This document shows, one piece after another, positions 7,726 to 17,277 of a stretch of DNA of 64,000 bases. The stretch's first letter is position 1; each line of letters opens with the position of its first letter. Position numbers and translations under genes: made by a program. The notes beneath the pieces were generated by a model that worked only from the letters and a program-made list of their open reading frames with translations, was not told the origin of the DNA and searched no databases. The stretch comes from Alkalihalobacillus sp. BA299. GTDB taxonomy: Bacteria; Bacillota; Bacilli; Bacillales; Bacillaceae_F. The stretch spans positions 1-64,000 of the forward strand of contig NZ_JAFLJM010000013.1 in NCBI RefSeq assembly GCF_017745675.1, written 5' to 3'.

Positions 7726-9054
7726 ATGAGAAATTTATTTAAGTTTTTAGCTTTTATATGTATAGCGTTATTTTTGGCAATTGTAGGTTGTAGTCAAACA
7801 GATACTTCCTCCAATGAAGCAAGTAATAAATCAAAAGAAGGAAGTGAAAATAAGGAAACAACGAGTGTATCAGATGATGGCGAAGACGTTGTAACCATTG
7901 ACTACTTTACATTTTCTCCAGGAGAACAACATGAAGAGGATTTACAAAAAATGATTTCAGCATTCGAAGCAGAGAATCCCAACATCAAGATTAATTATGA
8001 AATGGCATCTTTCGACGATTATTTTACGAAACTTCAAACACGCTTAGCGGGTGGTTCAGCTCCTGATACATTTGAATTAAATTATGAGAGCTTTGTTAAT
8101 TATGCGTCTAAAGATGTGTTGTTACCGCTTGATGAGTTAATTAAAACTGATTCAGATTTTGATCCATCTCAAATTAATCAAGAAGCTTTTAAGGCATTTC
8201 AACACAATGGGAAGCAATATGGAATGGTAGAGTCCTTCTCAAATGTTGTCCTTTATTATAATAAGGACTTATTTGATGAAGCGGGTGTTGATTATCCTTC
8301 AGCTGATTGGACGTGGGAAGATGAATTGGAAGCTGCTAAAAAATTAACGAACAAAGACAATGGAATCTATGGAACCTATGCACCAATTCAATTTTGGGAG
8401 TTCTATAAAACAATTGAACAAAATGGCGGATCAATCTTTAACACAGATAAAACGGAAGCAACTGTTAATAGTGCTGAGAACATTGCGGCTCTTCAATGGA
8501 TGATTGATAAAGTTCATAAATATGACGTTACACCATCTGATGCAGAAATGTCAGGTCAATCTGATGGAGACCTATTTAAAGCTGGAAAGATTGCAATGCT
8601 TAGAACTGGAATTTGGATGATGGGTTCATTTGGAGATGTACCGTTCGAGTGGGATATTGCATTAGAACCAGGAAATACCCAAAAAGCACATCACTTCTTT
8701 GCAAACGGGTTAGCAGCACATAAAGATACGGAGCACCCTGAAGCTGCGTGGAAATGGTTAAAGTTTATGAGTGCTAGTGAGGATGCAGCTAAAATTCGAG
8801 TTGATAGCTCATGGGAATTACCAGCTGTTAGTAATACAGAGTTAGTAGATGCCTACTTACAACAAACACCACCAGAAAGCAAGGAAGTCGTATTTGAAGC
8901 GCTAGATTCATTAGTTGTACCACCAGTAATCGAAGAGTGGAATAAACTAACGGACGCATTTGGGAAGGAACTAGATTTAGTTAAATTTGGTGAAAAGACA
9001 CCTGAAGAAGCGTTAAATGATCTTCAGCCTCAAATTCAATCGTTAGTTGATTAA
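7726..9054 (+). CDS. ABC transporter sugar-binding lipoprotein
   Basis: 442 aa extracellular solute-binding protein of family 1. Signal peptide II has lipobox AIVGC (lipidated Cys22), followed by a Ser/Glu/Asn-rich linker to ~residue 55. It then has the bacterial SBP_1 fold (LAGGSAPDTFELNY, NKDLFDEAGVDYP, AAWKWLKFM). RBS AGGGGG before ATG. It is separated from the permeases by 113 nt. The ligand is probably an oligosaccharide that the downstream intracellular glycosidases cleave. Confidence 0.92.
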   Translation: MRNLFKFLAFICIALFLAIVGCSQTDTSSNEASNKSKEGSENKETTSVSDDGEDVVTIDYFTFSPGEQHEEDLQKMISAFEAENPNIKINYEMASFDDYFTKLQTRLAGGSAPDTFELNYESFVNYASKDVLLPLDELIKTDSDFDPSQINQEAFKAFQHNGKQYGMVESFSNVVLYYNKDLFDEAGVDYPSADWTWEDELEAAKKLTNKDNGIYGTYAPIQFWEFYKTIEQNGGSIFNTDKTEATVNSAENIAALQWMIDKVHKYDVTPSDAEMSGQSDGDLFKAGKIAMLRTGIWMMGSFGDVPFEWDIALEPGNTQKAHHFFANGLAAHKDTEHPEAAWKWLKFMSASEDAAKIRVDSSWELPAVSNTELVDAYLQQTPPESKEVVFEALDSLVVPPVIEEWNKLTDAFGKELDLVKFGEKTPEEALNDLQPQIQSLVD

Positions 9055-9071
9055 AGGACTATCTATGGATA

Positions 9072-9104
9072 AACGGGAGAAGAAGGTATCCTGCTTCTCC
9101 CGTT
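9072..9104 (+). terminator. intra-operon hairpin after the binding-protein gene
   Basis: Perfect 11-bp stem AACGGGAGAAG / CTTCTCCCGTT with an 11-nt loop and no clear T tract. Such hairpins commonly protect or attenuate, giving more binding protein than downstream enzyme. Confidence 0.6.
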
Positions 9105-9135
9105 AAATGAACGTAAAAATAAAAAGGAGGCTACT

Positions 9136-10989
9136 ATGTCTATATCTATAAAAGAAGCAAAATATATTCCTACTGGAAATGAAATGGTATCAATTCCTAC
9201 TCTACGAGAAGATGGTTCAATTGAGAGTATTAATGTGATGAGTATGAAATACAGAGGGTTATTAGAAATGGTAGGTCAGCCATTTATTTCACCATTTATT
9301 GAGGTAGATAATCAGCAAGTCCAGTTTGATACATTGGAGTGGGAACGTCAAAACTATTGGATACCCAGTTATAAAGGCAATGAAAAAGACATTCAATTTT
9401 CAGGAACCATTCATGCACCGGTCGGAGAAAGAGGATTTTATTATGAATTAAAAGTGACAAATCAATCTTCGCAAAAAAAACAGATTTCTTTTGGTTTTGA
9501 AGGTGAATGGAGTCAAACCTATCACACCATAAATGAATCACGGAGTTTTAATGGTAAATTACACACATTTGCTAGTGGATGGAATCACTCTCACGTTATG
9601 GAATTGCATACAGAAACGTCTCAACTGTCATTAGCGCCAATGTTTAATGAAGCGTTAGATCATGAAGAGTGGGAAAAAGTAAGTCCGAATTCTACAAGAT
9701 TTCATTTTAGTAGAAATGTAGATGTAAATCCCTATGAAGAACAAACACTTGTTGTATATTGGGGGGTTGGATTAGAAGAAGTGGGAGCTGCAACCTCTGC
9801 AAAGGAAATGAAAAGACAAACGGTTGATACGCTTTTAGAGCGTTCAATTACATGGTTATCCGATCGAAAGCTCCAAATTTCTGAAGAAGAAAAAGTCGAA
9901 GAGATCATGAATGTTAATGCGTTTTTCAATTACTTTTATGCAACGGGTTTAACATTTGATACAGAAGAAGATGTATTAGTTACATCAAGAAGCCCTCGGT
10001 ATTATGTATCGGCAGCATATTGGGATCGTGATAGTCTATTGTGGAGCTTTCCAATGATATTACAAGTAGATGAAAAAAGAGCAAAAGAAATGTTAACTTA
10101 TGTTTTTACCACACAAAGAAAAAACATCGGTATTCATAGTCGATATATTGATGGTATTGTGCTTGAGCCTGGCTTTGAACTAGATGAATTATGCGCACCT
10201 ATTATAGCGCTGTCTATGTATGTTCAGAAAACAAATGATTACTCTTACTTAGAGAAAAGTTTTGTTAAAGAAAGTATTGAATTAGTTTTAGAAAGATTAG
10301 AGGAAAACAAACACCCAGATTTGCATCTATATAGTACGTTTCTTCAGCCAACTGATGACCCTATTGTATTACCGTATTTGACATACAATAATGTTTTGGT
10401 ATGGAGAACCTATATGATTCTTCATGATTTTTCATCCCATACCCAAACACTACCTAACCAATCATTTGAGGAAAAAGCACAATTAATTAAACAGGCCATT
10501 TATTCTCATTGCATTTTTAAAGACAATGAGTTTGGTGATTATTTTGCATGGTCCATTGATTGTGAGGGGAACCACAACATCTATGATGAACCACCTGGGA
10601 GTTTACAATTACTTTTCTATTATGGCTTTTGTTCTTCTGAAGACTCTATTTATCAGAATACCGTTAACCTGATTCGGTCAGAACGATTCCCTCATGCCTT
10701 TAATGGTTGTGCATTTGAAGAGTTAGGGTGTGAACATGCCGATCATCCATGGGTATTGTCCATCGCTAACAGTCTACTCTCGGGCAGGGAAGAACAAGCA
10801 AAAGAGTTATTAATGAGAACACCTTTAGATAATGGTATTGCATGCGAGAGTATTAACGAAAATACAGGTGTATCAGAGACAGGAGAACATTTTGCTACAT
10901 GCGCTGGATTTTTAGCATATTCATTGTATTTTGCATTTGGTCAAGAGGAGGTTCATAAATGGAAAAACAATATCCTGGCATTGGAATAG
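9136..10989 (+). CDS. putative intracellular glycosidase, (alpha/alpha)6 fold, GH125-like
   Basis: 617 aa, no signal peptide. The N-terminal ~240 residues look like a beta-rich domain. The rest looks like an (alpha/alpha)6 barrel with SAAYWDRDSLLWSFPM (~290), VLEPGFELDELCAP (~342) and HPWVLSIANSLL (~537). These resemble GH125 family signatures (metal-independent alpha-mannosidases: ..WLRDS.., ..YELDSLCYP.., ..PWFSWANSL..). Family assignment is my reading of motifs, and substrate is unknown. RBS AAAAAGGAGG. It follows an ABC importer and precedes two more glycosidase genes, so the imported oligosaccharide is probably degraded in the cytoplasm. Confidence 0.65.
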   Translation: MSISIKEAKYIPTGNEMVSIPTLREDGSIESINVMSMKYRGLLEMVGQPFISPFIEVDNQQVQFDTLEWERQNYWIPSYKGNEKDIQFSGTIHAPVGERGFYYELKVTNQSSQKKQISFGFEGEWSQTYHTINESRSFNGKLHTFASGWNHSHVMELHTETSQLSLAPMFNEALDHEEWEKVSPNSTRFHFSRNVDVNPYEEQTLVVYWGVGLEEVGAATSAKEMKRQTVDTLLERSITWLSDRKLQISEEEKVEEIMNVNAFFNYFYATGLTFDTEEDVLVTSRSPRYYVSAAYWDRDSLLWSFPMILQVDEKRAKEMLTYVFTTQRKNIGIHSRYIDGIVLEPGFELDELCAPIIALSMYVQKTNDYSYLEKSFVKESIELVLERLEENKHPDLHLYSTFLQPTDDPIVLPYLTYNNVLVWRTYMILHDFSSHTQTLPNQSFEEKAQLIKQAIYSHCIFKDNEFGDYFAWSIDCEGNHNIYDEPPGSLQLLFYYGFCSSEDSIYQNTVNLIRSERFPHAFNGCAFEELGCEHADHPWVLSIANSLLSGREEQAKELLMRTPLDNGIACESINENTGVSETGEHFATCAGFLAYSLYFAFGQEEVHKWKNNILALE

Positions 10990-11610
10990 TCGGATATAGA
11001 TATTAGTGGAAGATATAGAAGAAACAAATGTCTATAAAGAGAGTCCAACGGGGTTTGTGTATCGAACATATCAAAAGATGATGTGCATGAAACGATATGG
11101 AGAAACCTTGCAACATCAATTACAGAACATATTGAAGAAGGAATGTGGATTGATGAACAGAAGCGGTATGGATATGGTTATGTATTGTATGATGATGAAT
11201 TAGTGAGAAAGTATGATACTCCACAATACTTTGGCCCTTTATATGGTTACCCAATTTCAGATAAATTTAGAGAAATGATAGATTCATCTCTAAATAACCA
11301 ATCGTTTTTTGAATATGGAATAGGCTACAGTGAACAAGAGTACCATCATGGACCTTGGATATTTAATACCGCTGCAAACGCTCAGTGTCAAGCGCTGGTT
11401 GGTAATGATAATAATTATGTCTCCATTGTTCATTGGATGCTTGAACACTCAAATGCGTACGGGTTATTGCCTGAAGCGATCGATGGGAATTCAGAAGATA
11501 TTTGTTTTATTAACCCGCTTACATGGGCTTGTGCAGAATTTATTTCTGCTGTTTCAATTGGGAAGCATTTATTAACAAAACCTGATTTGAAATTGGAGGT
11601 AAAAGGGTGA
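10959..11610 (+). pseudogene. glycosidase-like gene with two frameshifts
   Basis: Reading from ATG 10959 (overlapping the previous gene by 31 nt), the frame shifts twice. It goes from frame MEKQYPGIGIVGYRY to VEDIEETNVYKES at ~11003, and again to DDVHETIWRNLATS at ~11070. Each shift is explained by one missing base in a short run (TTT to TT, AAAAA to AAAA). Restored, it is about 217 aa. The C-terminal part (HGPWIFNTAANAQ, YGLLPEAIDG, NPLTWACAEFISAV) resembles the end of GH15-like (alpha/alpha)6 glycosidases. It could be a true pseudogene or carry sequencing errors. It overlaps the GH31 gene by 4 nt, so operon structure is intact. Confidence 0.65.
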
Positions 11611-14600
11611 GTGTAATAAGTAAAAAGCAAGAGAGACTTATAACAGAGTTTTTTGAAATACACCATTTACAGTTAAATAATAACGAACAAGAGGCGAAGT
11701 CAGCATTAAGGGCTGTCATTTCCCGTACCGCATCAACTACTGCAATTGAGCATTCATTATGGACTTGGCTTTTAGCTGAACAAGTTTTGCGTTTTGGTGA
11801 AACAGAACTAATGTCAGAGTTTGAGTCCTTTATCGAGACGTCAGTGGAACTTATAGAAGGAAACTGGAATAAGCCACAAGCGCATCTTTACTTGCCGTTT
11901 TCAAATGATATCTTCACTCTACATTTAGCAATCTATTATTCTTCATTAGTTAATTTAAAGAATATCGGTTACAACCCTAGTATCCAACAAACGGCAACAG
12001 CGATAAGAGATCGTGTATTCGAAGGGCAATTAAAAGGTGGGATGGTGATTTGTTCACCCAATCACCCGTTTGCATCTACAGATTTGCTTTTATCTGTACT
12101 GCCGTTTGGACTCTTTTCGCCAGAAGATTTAGTCATGGTAGAAGCGGTAAAAGATATTGAAAATTCGTTAGTACAAGGTGATATTGTATCAGCTTCTCCT
12201 CTTGATAAAACTCATACAGATTTTGGGGCTGCCTTATTATCTTGGTACTTTCTTGAAAAAGGGGACCAATCAAAATCAAAACATTATTTGAAGCTTTCTA
12301 GAAATCCTTCAAACTTAGTTTCGTCACATGTTCAAAGCATAATAAACCACTATTTATCCTTAGAGGAAGTTACATTAATCACTCACGTACCTTATGGGAA
12401 TGAAAATAGGTATGAACCACAATTGTATGAACGAGTACCTCATAAGCCAATTGAAAATGAAGAAGTTACGGTACAATTTACTGCTCCATTTTCGAGTAAA
12501 GCATCTGCTTTTGTATATGTTGTTCACGGTTCAAATGAAAGTAAAATAAAAGCAGACTATATTACCGGAGACGAACCATATTGGAGAGCAAATATTGGAT
12601 TATTTGCTGCTCATACTAAGGTATCGTATTTTATTGAATGGGTAGGGGAAAATCAGACGTTGAGAACCCCTGACTATGTATTTTTTCCTTTAAAAAAAGT
12701 AGAGCTACGTAATCTTGCAGGAAAACAAATTAATCATTATCAATTCAAGTTTTGGCCAAAAGACATAAGCATACCACTGGCTCTATTTATAGATACAAAA
12801 AAACAAGTACTAGAGATTCAAAAAGCGAATGTTTATGAAGAACAAAAGGGGTCACTTAAGCCAAATCATGTGTTGGCAGATCAAAAGCTGCCCCTTTTAG
12901 TTGAAGACCCTTATGTAGCACCGATACAGATTTTGGTTGACAATATGGGAAAGTGGGTTGACCTCTCTCTGCGATTTCATAGTCCTTTAGATGAACGATT
13001 TTTTGGAATGGGAGAACGTTATCACCAGTTGGAATATAGAGGTGAACAATTAGATTGTTACGTGTACAACCAATATCGAGACCAAGGTGCAAGAACATAC
13101 ATGCCTATTCCTTTTTTTATAAGCTCTTTAAACTATGGATTACATGTGAAAACGAGTCATTACACGAAATTCGATTTTGCAAAGCGTTTTGATGATGTAC
13201 TGATCATTTCAATCGATCACCATTATAAAGATAAAGAGACGACTACATTACAATTTTATAAAGGAACTCCTATAGAGGTTGTTAGTAGATTTACAAACGA
13301 TACAGGTCCTGCAGACATGCTGCCTGTTTGGGCGTTAGGTCCATGGATGTCGAGTAATAATTGGGACCGGGACAGTGTAGTCCGTGAGCAAGTGAAGAAA
13401 ACAACAGAACTGAAAATTCCATCTACGGTTTTAGTATTGGAACAATGGAGTGATGAGACAACTTACTATATTTTTAATGACGCAATATATTCTCCAACAG
13501 ATGGTAGTTCACCATTATCTTATAAAGATTTTACGTATCCTGAATGGGGAAGATGGCCCAATCCAAAGGGGTTAGTAGATTTTATTAATGATAATGGGAT
13601 GGAATTAATTTTATGGCAAATTCCAATTATGAAGTACTTAAATCGACAACATCATCCGCAAAAGGATAATGATGAGTCCTACATGTTAGAGAAGGGATAC
13701 TATATTAAAGACAATAACATGGAACCCTATCGAATGCCTGAAGGGTGGTTTAAAGAAAGTTTATTAATGGATTTTTCCAACCCAGAAGGTGCAAAATGGT
13801 GGTTTGATAAAAGACAATATTTGTTAAATATCGGAGTAGCTGGATTTAAAACGGATGGCGGTGAAATGGTATTTGGAGATACAATCCGCTTTGCAGATAG
13901 TCGATTAGGCAGTGAGATGCGAAATGAATACCCAAACGATTATATTGAAGCTTACTATAATTTCGCTCAAAAGCATCGACCTAACGATGCCATGACATTT
14001 AGTAGATCAGGCTATACAGGCGCTCAAAAGTTCCCTGCACACTGGGCTGGAGATGAACGTTCTACTTTTGCTGCTTTCAAGCGGTCCTTAATAGCAGGTC
14101 TATCATCCGGTTTAAGTGGTATTATTATGTGGGGCTGGGATTTAGCCGGATTTAATGGGGAGATTCCTTCTTCCGAATTATTCATTCGTTCTGCTCAAAT
14201 GGCGGCCTTCTGTCCAATCATGCAGTATCACGCAGAAAGTAAAGCGGAATTTAATCAAGACCGTACACCATGGAATATTGCAGAACGAACAGGGGATGAA
14301 CGTGCTATTTCGGGATATAGATACTTTGCGAATGTTCGAATGAATTTACTTCCTTATATTACAGAACAAGCAAAATTATCAGTTTCTCAAGGTATCCCAT
14401 TAATGAGAGCAATGATGCTGGAATGTCCAGATGATCCTAAAACGTTTAATATGTATGATCAATATTTCTTTGGTGAGAACTTACTGGTTGCTCCTGTTAT
14501 TAAGGAGAATTCTGAAAAACGTTCTGTTTACTTACCTTCAGGCAAGTGGGTAGGTTTATTCAATAAAGAAGTCCATAACGGTAATCATTATATTGAGGTT

Positions 14601-14960
14601 GATGTGCCATTGATGGAAGTTCCAGTATTTCAAAGAAATAATAGTGTTTTGATTACTAATGTTTCAAAAGAGAAAAGAGAATTAGGAAGCTTTGTCGGAA
14701 ACTCAATAGATTCATATGAATATCCAGTAATTCATATCGCTACGGATCAATCATTTGTTTACAATGGAAAAGACCATTTAGGTGAAATGTGGAAAATAAC
14801 AGTTAGAAATAAAGAAGACAAAGTAGTTATTGATGTAGTTTCAAATCGAAGAGAGTTCTTAATTAAATATACAAATACATCACACGAAGATAAAAAAGTA
14901 CAGATTAATGGAGTGAATAAAGTTAGAGTCGTTGGAGTAAATAAAACTTCAGAAATATAG
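11607..14960 (+). CDS. GH31 family glycosidase/transglycosidase with extra N-terminal domain
   Basis: 1117 aa, cytoplasmic (no signal peptide). Residues ~1-270 form an unusual helical N-terminal region (IEHSLWTWLLAEQVL, HTDFGAALLSWYF) resembling part of an alpha-barrel glycosidase. Residues ~285-1090 are a GH31 enzyme with N-domain, (beta/alpha)8 barrel and beta-sandwich. The likely nucleophile Asp is in GFKTDGGEMVFG (~745), the likely acid/base Asp in WAGDERSTF (~814), then MWGWDLAGF. GH31 members include alpha-glucosidases, alpha-xylosidases, alpha-galactosidases and transglucosylases. The KTDGGE variant does not let me choose. GTG start overlaps the preceding gene's stop. Confidence 0.85.
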   Translation: MSVISKKQERLITEFFEIHHLQLNNNEQEAKSALRAVISRTASTTAIEHSLWTWLLAEQVLRFGETELMSEFESFIETSVELIEGNWNKPQAHLYLPFSNDIFTLHLAIYYSSLVNLKNIGYNPSIQQTATAIRDRVFEGQLKGGMVICSPNHPFASTDLLLSVLPFGLFSPEDLVMVEAVKDIENSLVQGDIVSASPLDKTHTDFGAALLSWYFLEKGDQSKSKHYLKLSRNPSNLVSSHVQSIINHYLSLEEVTLITHVPYGNENRYEPQLYERVPHKPIENEEVTVQFTAPFSSKASAFVYVVHGSNESKIKADYITGDEPYWRANIGLFAAHTKVSYFIEWVGENQTLRTPDYVFFPLKKVELRNLAGKQINHYQFKFWPKDISIPLALFIDTKKQVLEIQKANVYEEQKGSLKPNHVLADQKLPLLVEDPYVAPIQILVDNMGKWVDLSLRFHSPLDERFFGMGERYHQLEYRGEQLDCYVYNQYRDQGARTYMPIPFFISSLNYGLHVKTSHYTKFDFAKRFDDVLIISIDHHYKDKETTTLQFYKGTPIEVVSRFTNDTGPADMLPVWALGPWMSSNNWDRDSVVREQVKKTTELKIPSTVLVLEQWSDETTYYIFNDAIYSPTDGSSPLSYKDFTYPEWGRWPNPKGLVDFINDNGMELILWQIPIMKYLNRQHHPQKDNDESYMLEKGYYIKDNNMEPYRMPEGWFKESLLMDFSNPEGAKWWFDKRQYLLNIGVAGFKTDGGEMVFGDTIRFADSRLGSEMRNEYPNDYIEAYYNFAQKHRPNDAMTFSRSGYTGAQKFPAHWAGDERSTFAAFKRSLIAGLSSGLSGIIMWGWDLAGFNGEIPSSELFIRSAQMAAFCPIMQYHAESKAEFNQDRTPWNIAERTGDERAISGYRYFANVRMNLLPYITEQAKLSVSQGIPLMRAMMLECPDDPKTFNMYDQYFFGENLLVAPVIKENSEKRSVYLPSGKWVGLFNKEVHNGNHYIEVDVPLMEVPVFQRNNSVLITNVSKEKRELGSFVGNSIDSYEYPVIHIATDQSFVYNGKDHLGEMWKITVRNKEDKVVIDVVSNRREFLIKYTNTSHEDKKVQINGVNKVRVVGVNKTSEI

Positions 14961-15050
14961 AACACTAGTAGTTCTTTAAAGGGTGTCGTTGGCTTCTAAA
15001 AAAGGTAAGGTACCGATTAGGGAAAAAATTTATAGATTAAAGGAGTTAAT

Positions 15051-15362
15051 TTGAAGAAAGTACAGTTGCCTTTTATCTCTTTAACAATTTTCATTTTAGT
15101 AATAACATCTTTTGGCTCTAATGTATTTGCAATTGATGGAGTATATCACAACCCATATGGGGATGATGCATTGTACGGTGTTCAGGCTACTGAACGAGCT
15201 CCTAGAGATCCTGTAGCTGGAGAGAATGTATATGTTAATATTACAACATGGCCTGTTGAGCCTGGCCAATCAGCGTGGGTAGTTTGGAAAAAGAATGGAG
15301 TTTCTCAACCATCTGTTGGTGCTGAGTATAAATATAATGAGGGAAAGACAAGATTTCTATAG
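15051..15362 (+). pseudogene. secreted glycosidase, N-terminal stump
   Basis: 103 aa from TTG 15051 (RBS AAAGGAG). A clear signal peptide (residues ~1-28, ending NVFA) is followed by IDGVYHNPYGDDALYGVQAT and VYVNITTWPVEPGQSAWVVW, a beta-sandwich-type N-domain as found at the start of secreted alpha-glucan-active enzymes. The frame ends abruptly at YNEGKTRFL with no catalytic domain downstream. It is most likely the 5' fragment of a large extracellular enzyme that made the oligosaccharide imported by this locus, its body lost by deletion. A small secreted carbohydrate-binding protein is the alternative. Confidence 0.6.
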
Positions 15363-15395
15363 CAAATACTTTTAAATGAATAATTGATCGTTTTG

Positions 15396-15440
15396 AAATG
15401 AAAAGGTTCGTACTCTATACGGAGTGCCTTTTCATTTTTT
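15396..15440 (+). terminator. Rho-independent terminator
   Basis: Stem AAATGAAAAGG (15396-15406) / CCTTTTCATTT (15427-15437) with further inner pairing and a T run. It ends the sugar operon. Confidence 0.85.
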
Positions 15441-15597
15441 ATGGAGTAAAAGATTGAGTATATTCACATATTTGGAAATAGTTTACTTGATAAGTAGCTG
15501 GCTAATATGAATCTAAAATAAGATATAATGATTATATAACCTTTCAACGATTATTTTAATGGTTAGAATATAATAGGGAAATTGGGAGGTAAACTTA

Positions 15598-16179
15598 ATG
15601 ACTGAAGCAAACAAATTTCCACTTATATCAGGTTATCTTTCTCTTGATTTAGTGAACACGGAAATAGTAAGACGTGGTCAACGTCAGGATTTATTGCTCT
15701 CGGAAGAGGATTTGATGGACTGGCTTCATGTAATAAAAGAGGAAAACTCTTATTGGGATGATCAGCTATTCTTAAAGGTCAAAGAGAGGATTGGACAAGT
15801 ATTATTATGTATTCTAGAAATGCGGACTGTTTTAAGAGACTATTTTGAATTAATAGCAGATGGACAGTCATTTTCAGATCAATTTATTGCTTTTTTAGAA
15901 AAAACTGTCGAAAAAGCACCATTCACTTATAAATTAATGGATAAAAAATTGATTCCCATTCCTGTTGGTGAGGTAGAGGATGCCCTTTTATCGTTGATTG
16001 CCTTTGATATATTAACTTTAATTGAAACAAAAAAGCTGTCCTCCCTCAAACGATGCTCCAATCCGGATTGTGTACTTTTATTTATTGATGAAAGTGGAAG
16101 ACGCAAGTGGTGTTCAATGAAAATATGCGGAAACAGAAAAAAAGCAGCACGGTTTCAACAAAGTAAATCCGACGAATGA
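15598..16179 (+). CDS. ABATE/CGNR zinc-finger protein, putative regulator
   Basis: 193 aa. The N-terminal ABATE-type region (SGYLSLDLVNTEIVRRGQ) is followed by a C-terminal CGNR treble-clef zinc finger with Cys residues in RCSNPDCVLLFIDESG and RRKWCSMKICGNRKKAARF. The family is thought to bind nucleic acid and act in stress-related regulation; its targets are unknown. RBS GGGAGG. It is monocistronic, with a terminator immediately downstream. Confidence 0.85.
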   Translation: MTEANKFPLISGYLSLDLVNTEIVRRGQRQDLLLSEEDLMDWLHVIKEENSYWDDQLFLKVKERIGQVLLCILEMRTVLRDYFELIADGQSFSDQFIAFLEKTVEKAPFTYKLMDKKLIPIPVGEVEDALLSLIAFDILTLIETKKLSSLKRCSNPDCVLLFIDESGRRKWCSMKICGNRKKAARFQQSKSDE

Positions 16180-16184
16180 TGAAG

Positions 16185-16214
16185 AACCGACTTATTTCAA
16201 GAGTTGGTTTTTTT
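16185..16214 (+). terminator. Rho-independent terminator
   Basis: AACCGACTT / GAGTTGGTT stem with two G-U pairs, 7-nt loop and a T8 tract, just after the CGNR gene. Confidence 0.75.
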
Positions 16215-16220
16215 GCATAC

Positions 16221-16265
16221 AATATAACTAACCCCTAAAATACGTTTTGACAGGTTAGTTATATT
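16221..16265. promoter_or_regulatory. 13-bp inverted repeat upstream of HPP gene
   Basis: AATATAACTAACC (16221-16233) and GGTTAGTTATATT (16253-16265) are perfect inverted copies separated by 19 nt, ~40 nt before the HPP start. It could be an operator for a dimeric regulator or a leader hairpin. No T tract follows. Confidence 0.55.
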
Positions 16266-16302
16266 GATGTAAAGTAAAAAATAAGTAGAAGGAGGGGAAA
16301 TA

Positions 16303-16857
16303 ATGGATCGCGCTACAACAGTAAAGCGAGAAGAAGCACATTTATTTCACGTACGTTATTTATCTAAAATGAAAGGGAAAGGGAGAAGTCCATTAAAGGT
16401 AAATGTAAAGGACATAATAACCGGGTTAATCGGGGGATTTTTAACCATTTTTGCGTTAGTGGTTTTAACAAACATGACAGCAGCCGTATGGTTAATGGCT
16501 CCCTTTGGTGCTAGCTGTGTGTTGGCATTTGGTGCATGGAACGCGCCTTTATCACAGCCGAGAAATATTATTGGGGGACATTTTGTTTCAACATTCGTTG
16601 GATTAGCCATATATCAGTTATTGGGTAATGAACCTTGGATGATTGGTTTAGCTGTCGGTTTAGCGATTGCGTTTATGATGATTACAAAAACGACTCACCC
16701 ACCAGCAGGGGCAGACCCACTTGTTGTTATGCTGGGCGCGTACAGTTGGAGTTACTTAATTACACCGGTATTAATCGGCTCGGTGATAATTGTTTTCTTT
16801 GCGTTGATTATTAATAATTTGCGCAGTAACCGGGAATATCCTACATTTTGGATATGA
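16303..16857 (+). CDS. HPP-family integral membrane protein
   Basis: 184 aa with four to five membrane helices from residue ~35. The family signature THPPAGADPLVVML is at ~130, with LMAPFGASCVLAFG and LSQPRNIIGGHF before it. HPP proteins are membrane proteins reported as nitrite transporters in chloroplasts and cyanobacteria; the bacterial role is not fixed. RBS GGAGGGG. It is followed closely by a truncated dinB-like gene. Confidence 0.85.
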   Translation: MDRATTVKREEAHLFHVRYLSKMKGKGRSPLKVNVKDIITGLIGGFLTIFALVVLTNMTAAVWLMAPFGASCVLAFGAWNAPLSQPRNIIGGHFVSTFVGLAIYQLLGNEPWMIGLAVGLAIAFMMITKTTHPPAGADPLVVMLGAYSWSYLITPVLIGSVIIVFFALIINNLRSNREYPTFWI

Positions 16858-16882
16858 TTAAGAATGTTCAGGAGGGAATAAA

Positions 16883-17161
16883 GTGGAAAACTATATCTTT
16901 AAACAATTAAGGTTTGTTCGGGATAATACGATTGGTCATGTGGCAGAAATGAATGATGAGACATCACTTTCCATTCCAGAAGGATTCAATAACAATATTA
17001 AATGGAATCTCGGGCATATATATGTCGTGCAAGAAAAGTTCGCCTTTCATTTCACTGGAGAAGAAATGAAGATACCTGATCAATTTACAGAATTATTCAG
17101 TCCAGGCACTAATCCAAGCGATTGGGGAGAAGAGGTGCCACCAATTTATGAATTAATGTGA
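16883..17161 (+). pseudogene. DinB-family protein, truncated
   Basis: 92 aa with the N-terminal half of a DinB four-helix-bundle protein. IKWNLGHIYVVQEKF contains the first metal-ligand His region. The usual ~155-aa family length and the second and third His motifs (..HxGxH..) are missing. TGA follows GTNPSDWGEEVPPIYELM. A short open stretch (RNVLNEAELQNN) follows in frame before the next stop, so the stop may be a mutation followed by a deletion. Probably non-functional. Confidence 0.7.
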
Positions 17162-17277
17162 AGGAATGTACTTAACGAAGCAGAATTGCAAAATAATTAA
17201 GTTTCAGACCGTATATAGAACAGAATATTTTTAGTGAGGAAAGAAAATTCTAAGAAGAAGTAAAGGAGGGAGCGAAT

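Noticed and set aside
9296..9929. Minus-strand open frames inside the glycosidase gene
   Set aside because: Antisense shadows of an intact 617-codon gene with a good RBS.
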